The notes under the pieces were generated by a model. It worked only from the letters and a program-made list of their open reading frames with translations, ran no database searches and was not told where the DNA came from. A DNA stretch of 8,665 nt from Cyanobacteriota bacterium (GTDB taxonomy: Bacteria > Cyanobacteriota > Cyanobacteriia > Phormidesmidales > Phormidesmidaceae): assembly GCA_027619675.1 (NCBI GenBank), contig JAQCHG010000040.1:1-8665 (forward strand), given 5' to 3'. The translations under genes were made by a program, and so were the position numbers. Shown here in pieces: positions 5,648-8,665 of this stretch. How positions within the stretch are numbered: position 1 is the first letter of the stretch; each line of letters begins with the position of its first letter.

Positions 5648-5711
5648 CCCAAGGAAACGGTTGGCAAACTTACGCCACGCTGGACTAGTGGGCAAGGCAC
5701 CAGACTTGGAA

Positions 5712-8630
5712 TTAGAACGTGCCCGCCAAAGCCCCGACACAGCGATCGCAAATCGTCGGGTGTTCTGCCGACTCGCCGATGTGGGTGGAGTAGTTCCAGC
5801 AGCGATCGCACTTCTCACCCGCCGCATCGGTGACGCCAATGCCCCAGGCGTCGGACTCGCTGCGGTAGGTGAGCCCCTGGAGGGGATCGGCGCTGTCCAG
5901 CACCTCCACCTGGGACACCAGGAACAGGTAACGCAGTTCATCGACGCAGTTGAGATCGCCGGACGCACCATCGCCGGGGTTCAGGGTGATGAGCAGATCC
6001 CGCAAATCCCCATCGGGCACATACAGCAGCACCTTGGCTTCTAGGGAAGCCCCGATCGCTTTTTCCGCCCGCGCCTTTTCCAGCACCCGGTTCACGTCCT
6101 GGCGCAGGGCGCGGAGTTGCTGCCACCGTTCCGCCAGGGTTGCATCTTCCCAATGGGCATCCAGCTTCACCCAGCCCGCCTGAAATACGGACTGGCTACC
6201 CGTGGGGTAGGGGAGGTTTTGCCAGATGTCTTCCGCCATGTGGCAGAGCACCGGGGCGATCGCGCGGGCCAGGTTCTCGATGGCGATCGCCAGCACCGTT
6301 TGGCAACTGCGGCGACGGGGGGAATCGGCGGCGCTGATGTAGAGGCGATCCTTGGCGATATCCAGATAGAAGTTGGACAGGTCCACCACGCAGAAATTCT
6401 GCACCGTCTGGAAGAAGCGGAAGAACTGGTAGCTGTCGAAGGCGTCCTTGACCTCGGCAAAGACCTCGGTGATGCGGTGCAGCATGTAGCGGTCCAGTTC
6501 CGGCAGGTCGCCGTAGGGCACCGCATCCTGGGCGGGGTCAAAGTCGTGCAGGTTCCCCAACAGGAAGCGGGCGGTGTTGCGGATCTTGCGATACACGTCC
6601 GCCATTTGCTTGAGGATGTTGCTGCCCAGGGGCACATCGGAGGTGTAGTCCACCGACGACACCCACAGCCGCAGCACGTCCGCACCGTAGGGGGGATCCT
6701 GCTTTTGGTTTTTGCCGCCATCGATGACGATTTGGGGATCTACCACGTTGCCCAGGGACTTGCTCATCTTGCGCCCCTGCTCATCCAGGGCGAAGCCGTG
6801 GGTCAGCACTTTTTTGTAGGGGGCGTGGCCGTTCACCGCCACGCTGGTGAGCAGGCTGGACTGGAACCAGCCCCGGTGCTGGTCAGATCCTTCTAAATAC
6901 ATGTCCACGGGGTATTGCAGGCCGCTGCGCTGCTGGGCCACCGCCGCCCAGGAGGAGCCGGAGTCAAACCACACGTCCATGGTGTCGGTGCCTTTGTGGT
7001 AGGTGCGGCCATTGTCGCGGTAGGCGGGCGGCAGCAGGTCGGCTTCCGGCAGTTCCCACCAGGCGTCGGATCCTTTTTCGGCAAACAGGGCTTGGATGTG
7101 GTCGAGGGTGTCTTTATTGATCAGGGGTTCGCCGGTTTCGGCGTCGTAGAAGACGGGGATGGGCACGCCCCAGGTGCGCTGGCGGGAAATGCACCAATCG
7201 GCGCGATCGCCCACCATGGGCGTGATGCGGTTTTCCCCTTGGGCGGGGATCCACTCCACGTCGCGAATGGCCTGGAGCGCCTCATCCCGGAAGCCCGCCA
7301 CGGAGGCGAACCACTGCTCGGTAGCCCGGAAGATGGTGGGCTTTTTGGTGCGCCAGTCGTAGGGGTATTTGTGCTGGTAGGGTTCTTCCTTCAGCAGGGC
7401 ACCCGATTCGGCCAGGGCCTTGATGACGGCAGGGTTGGCGTCCTTCAGCACGTTGAGGCCCGCGAAGGGTCCGGCTTCTGCGGTCATGGTGCCTTTTTCG
7501 TCCACGGGGCACAGCACCCCGAGGCCGTAGCGCTGCCCCACCTGGAAGTCTTCTTGACCGTGGCCGGGGGCGGTGTGGACCAGTCCGGTGCCGGATTCGG
7601 TGGTGATGTAGTCGCCGCCCACAATCACGGGGCTGGTGTCGCCGCGCTTGTCGGTGGGGAGTTGATCTTGCAGGGGATGGCGATAGGTGCAGCCCTCTAG
7701 ATCAGCCCCTTTGAGTTCGGCTTTGGTGGTGAGGTCGGTGCCGAAGACCTGGCTGAGGCGATCGCGCAAATCCTTGGCGATCAGCAGGTAGGGGAAGGGC
7801 TCCCCGCTGGCCACTTCCACCACGGCGTAGGTGAGGTCGCCGTTGACGGCTACCGCCAGGTTGGCGGGGATGGTCCAGGGGGTGGTGGTCCAGATGGCGA
7901 CGCCCAGGTTGTCCAGGTAGGGGGCGAGGGTGGCCTGGGCCGCCTCGGAGGCCGCCACCATGGGGAAGGCGGCGTAGATGCTGGGGGAGGTGTGGCCTTC
8001 GGGATATTCCAGTTCGGCTTCGGCTAGGGCGGTTTGGGAACTGGGGCTCCAGTGGACAGATTTGAGACCCCGGTAGATGTAGCCCTTTAGGTACATCTGG
8101 CCAAAGACGCCGATTTGGGCGGCTTCGTACTCGGGTTGCAGGGTCATGTAGGGGGTGTCCCAGTCGCCCCACACGCCGTAGCGCTTGAACCCGGCCCGCT
8201 GCTGGTCGATGGTTTTCATCGCGAAGGCTTTGGCCTTTTTCCGCAGTTTGATCGGGGTGAGGTTGGCGCGGGCTTCACTATCCATGGCCTGGAGCACTTT
8301 TAGCTCGATGGGCAGGCCATGGCAGTCCCAGCCGGGGATGTAGCGCACTTTGCGCCCCTGGAGGATCTGATATTTATTGATGGTGTCTTTGAGGATTTTG
8401 TTGAGGGCGTGGCCGATGTGGAGGTTGCCGTTGGCGTAGGGTGGCCCGTCGTGGAGGATGAAGGGCTCACCGGGGTTTTGTTCGGCCAGGGTCTCGTAAA
8501 TGCGCTGATCGGCCCAGAACTGCTGAATTTCTGGCTCTCGCTTGGAGGCGTTGGCCCGCATCTCGAAGCGGGTCTGGGGCAGCAGCACGGTGTCTTTGTA
8601 GGCTTTGCCGGAGGGTTTGGCGTCTGTCAC
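5712..8630 (-). CDS. ileS: Isoleucyl-tRNA synthetase (IleRS)
   Basis: Class Ia aminoacyl-tRNA synthetase charging tRNA-Ile with isoleucine in the cytosol; essential. With the start used here it has 972 residues, usual for a bacterial-type enzyme. Motifs in order: FILHDGPPYANGNLHIGHA, with HIGH at 71-74; the CP1 editing domain with WTTTPWTIPANLAV and GTGLVHTAPGHGQEDF; DVWFDSGSSW and GSDQHRGWFQSS; KMSKS at 621-625 (GRKMSKSLGNVV); and a C-terminal four-cysteine zinc finger (Cys941, 944, 961, 964; CDRCWNY and CDRCVGAL). The presence of the zinc finger and the length point to the standard bacterial type rather than the eukaryote-like, mupirocin-resistant type. The start is taken as GTG at 8630 (VTDAKPSGKAYKDTVLLP) because other cyanobacterial IleRS begin just before AYKDTV. 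A TTG at 8663 is in frame and would add 11 hydrophobic residues, but looks less likely. The promoter lies outside the window. Confidence 0.96.
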   Translation of the reverse strand: MTDAKPSGKAYKDTVLLPQTRFEMRANASKREPEIQQFWADQRIYETLAEQNPGEPFILHDGPPYANGNLHIGHALNKILKDTINKYQILQGRKVRYIPGWDCHGLPIELKVLQAMDSEARANLTPIKLRKKAKAFAMKTIDQQRAGFKRYGVWGDWDTPYMTLQPEYEAAQIGVFGQMYLKGYIYRGLKSVHWSPSSQTALAEAELEYPEGHTSPSIYAAFPMVAASEAAQATLAPYLDNLGVAIWTTTPWTIPANLAVAVNGDLTYAVVEVASGEPFPYLLIAKDLRDRLSQVFGTDLTTKAELKGADLEGCTYRHPLQDQLPTDKRGDTSPVIVGGDYITTESGTGLVHTAPGHGQEDFQVGQRYGLGVLCPVDEKGTMTAEAGPFAGLNVLKDANPAVIKALAESGALLKEEPYQHKYPYDWRTKKPTIFRATEQWFASVAGFRDEALQAIRDVEWIPAQGENRITPMVGDRADWCISRQRTWGVPIPVFYDAETGEPLINKDTLDHIQALFAEKGSDAWWELPEADLLPPAYRDNGRTYHKGTDTMDVWFDSGSSWAAVAQQRSGLQYPVDMYLEGSDQHRGWFQSSLLTSVAVNGHAPYKKVLTHGFALDEQGRKMSKSLGNVVDPQIVIDGGKNQKQDPPYGADVLRLWVSSVDYTSDVPLGSNILKQMADVYRKIRNTARFLLGNLHDFDPAQDAVPYGDLPELDRYMLHRITEVFAEVKDAFDSYQFFRFFQTVQNFCVVDLSNFYLDIAKDRLYISAADSPRRRSCQTVLAIAIENLARAIAPVLCHMAEDIWQNLPYPTGSQSVFQAGWVKLDAHWEDATLAERWQQLRALRQDVNRVLEKARAEKAIGASLEAKVLLYVPDGDLRDLLITLNPGDGASGDLNCVDELRYLFLVSQVEVLDSADPLQGLTYRSESDAWGIGVTDAAGEKCDRCWNYSTHIGESAEHPTICDRCVGALAGTF

Positions 8631-8665
8631 GGCGATCAGCGGGGGGAGCAATAATAAGGACAATG

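Larger units (their letters stand above)
5401..5711. other. 311-base intergenic region between ileS and the molybdoenzyme gene
   Basis: No gene is supported. It holds the MITE-like repeat at 5448-5538 and the short tandem repeat at 5616-5647. The part 5648-5711, just after the ileS stop, contains no convincing terminator hairpin. The promoter of the molybdoenzyme gene must lie in or upstream of the repeat, since only 47 bases separate its start codon from the element; I cannot point to a clear promoter. Confidence 0.6.
11..7765. repeat. HIP1 octamer GCGATCGC, 15 scattered copies
   Basis: The palindrome GCGATCGC begins at 11, 179, 624, 1970, 2198, 2423, 3037, 3147, 5132, 5742, 5802, 6256, 6283, 7203 and 7758. 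This density is typical of cyanobacterial genomes carrying the HIP1 motif and supports the taxonomic call. All copies fall in coding sequence; none occurs between 3155 and 5131, which covers the unknown gene and the repeat-bearing gap. Confidence 0.9.

Noticed and set aside
5568..6044. Plus-strand open frame of 158 codons opposite the end of ileS, and other long frames opposite ileS (e.g. 6117-6896, 6915-7700)
   Set aside because: They are antisense to the strongly supported ileS frame; long antisense frames are expected in GC-rich coding DNA.
8631..8663. TTG start of ileS at 8663
   Set aside because: It would add 11 hydrophobic residues not expected in IleRS; the GTG at 8630 fits the usual cyanobacterial N-terminus better.

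Overview
The window is about 8.7 kb of cyanobacterial chromosome. I count 15 copies of the HIP1 octamer GCGATCGC. All the genes have their closest look-alikes in cyanobacteria, and most of the sequence is GC-rich (one 60-base line inside ileS is 44/60 GC). I cannot name the genus from the sequence alone. Every gene I can support lies on the minus strand, so in transcription order the window reads from high to low coordinates.

Layout in transcription order: (1) ileS, isoleucyl-tRNA synthetase, complete, 8630 to 5712. (2) A 311-base gap with a four-unit 8-bp tandem repeat and a 91-bp MITE-like element. (3) A small cytosolic molybdopterin oxidoreductase of the sulfite oxidase/MsrP fold, 5400 to 4804. 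(4) A 419-base gap with a second, diverged copy of the MITE-like element. (5) A conserved protein of unknown function, 4384 to 3617, clearly less GC-rich than its neighbours. (6) An ergothioneine cluster: egtC (3557 to 2730), egtB (2758 to 1625, overlapping the end of egtC) and egtD (1472 to 399). (7) A strong hairpin terminator at 331-376. (8) The first 85 codons of a SAM hydroxide adenosyltransferase (SAM hydrolase family), 255 to the window edge.

How the genes work together: EgtD trimethylates histidine to hercynine with three SAM. EgtB, a non-heme iron sulfoxide synthase, joins hercynine to a cysteine-type thiol using oxygen. EgtC removes a gamma-glutamyl group when the thiol donor was gamma-glutamylcysteine. 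A C-S lyase (EgtE) and the ligase making gamma-glutamylcysteine are not in the window and would have to be encoded elsewhere. The unknown gene upstream of egtC is only 59 bases away and could share its transcript. ileS, the molybdoenzyme and the SAM hydrolase are separate neighbours with no demonstrated link, though the last two touch sulfur/SAM chemistry.

Most of this is ordinary housekeeping plus a known pathway. The points most worth a second look are the sulfur-donor question for EgtB, the unidentified 255-residue protein, and the pair of MITE-like repeats bracketing the molybdoenzyme gene.
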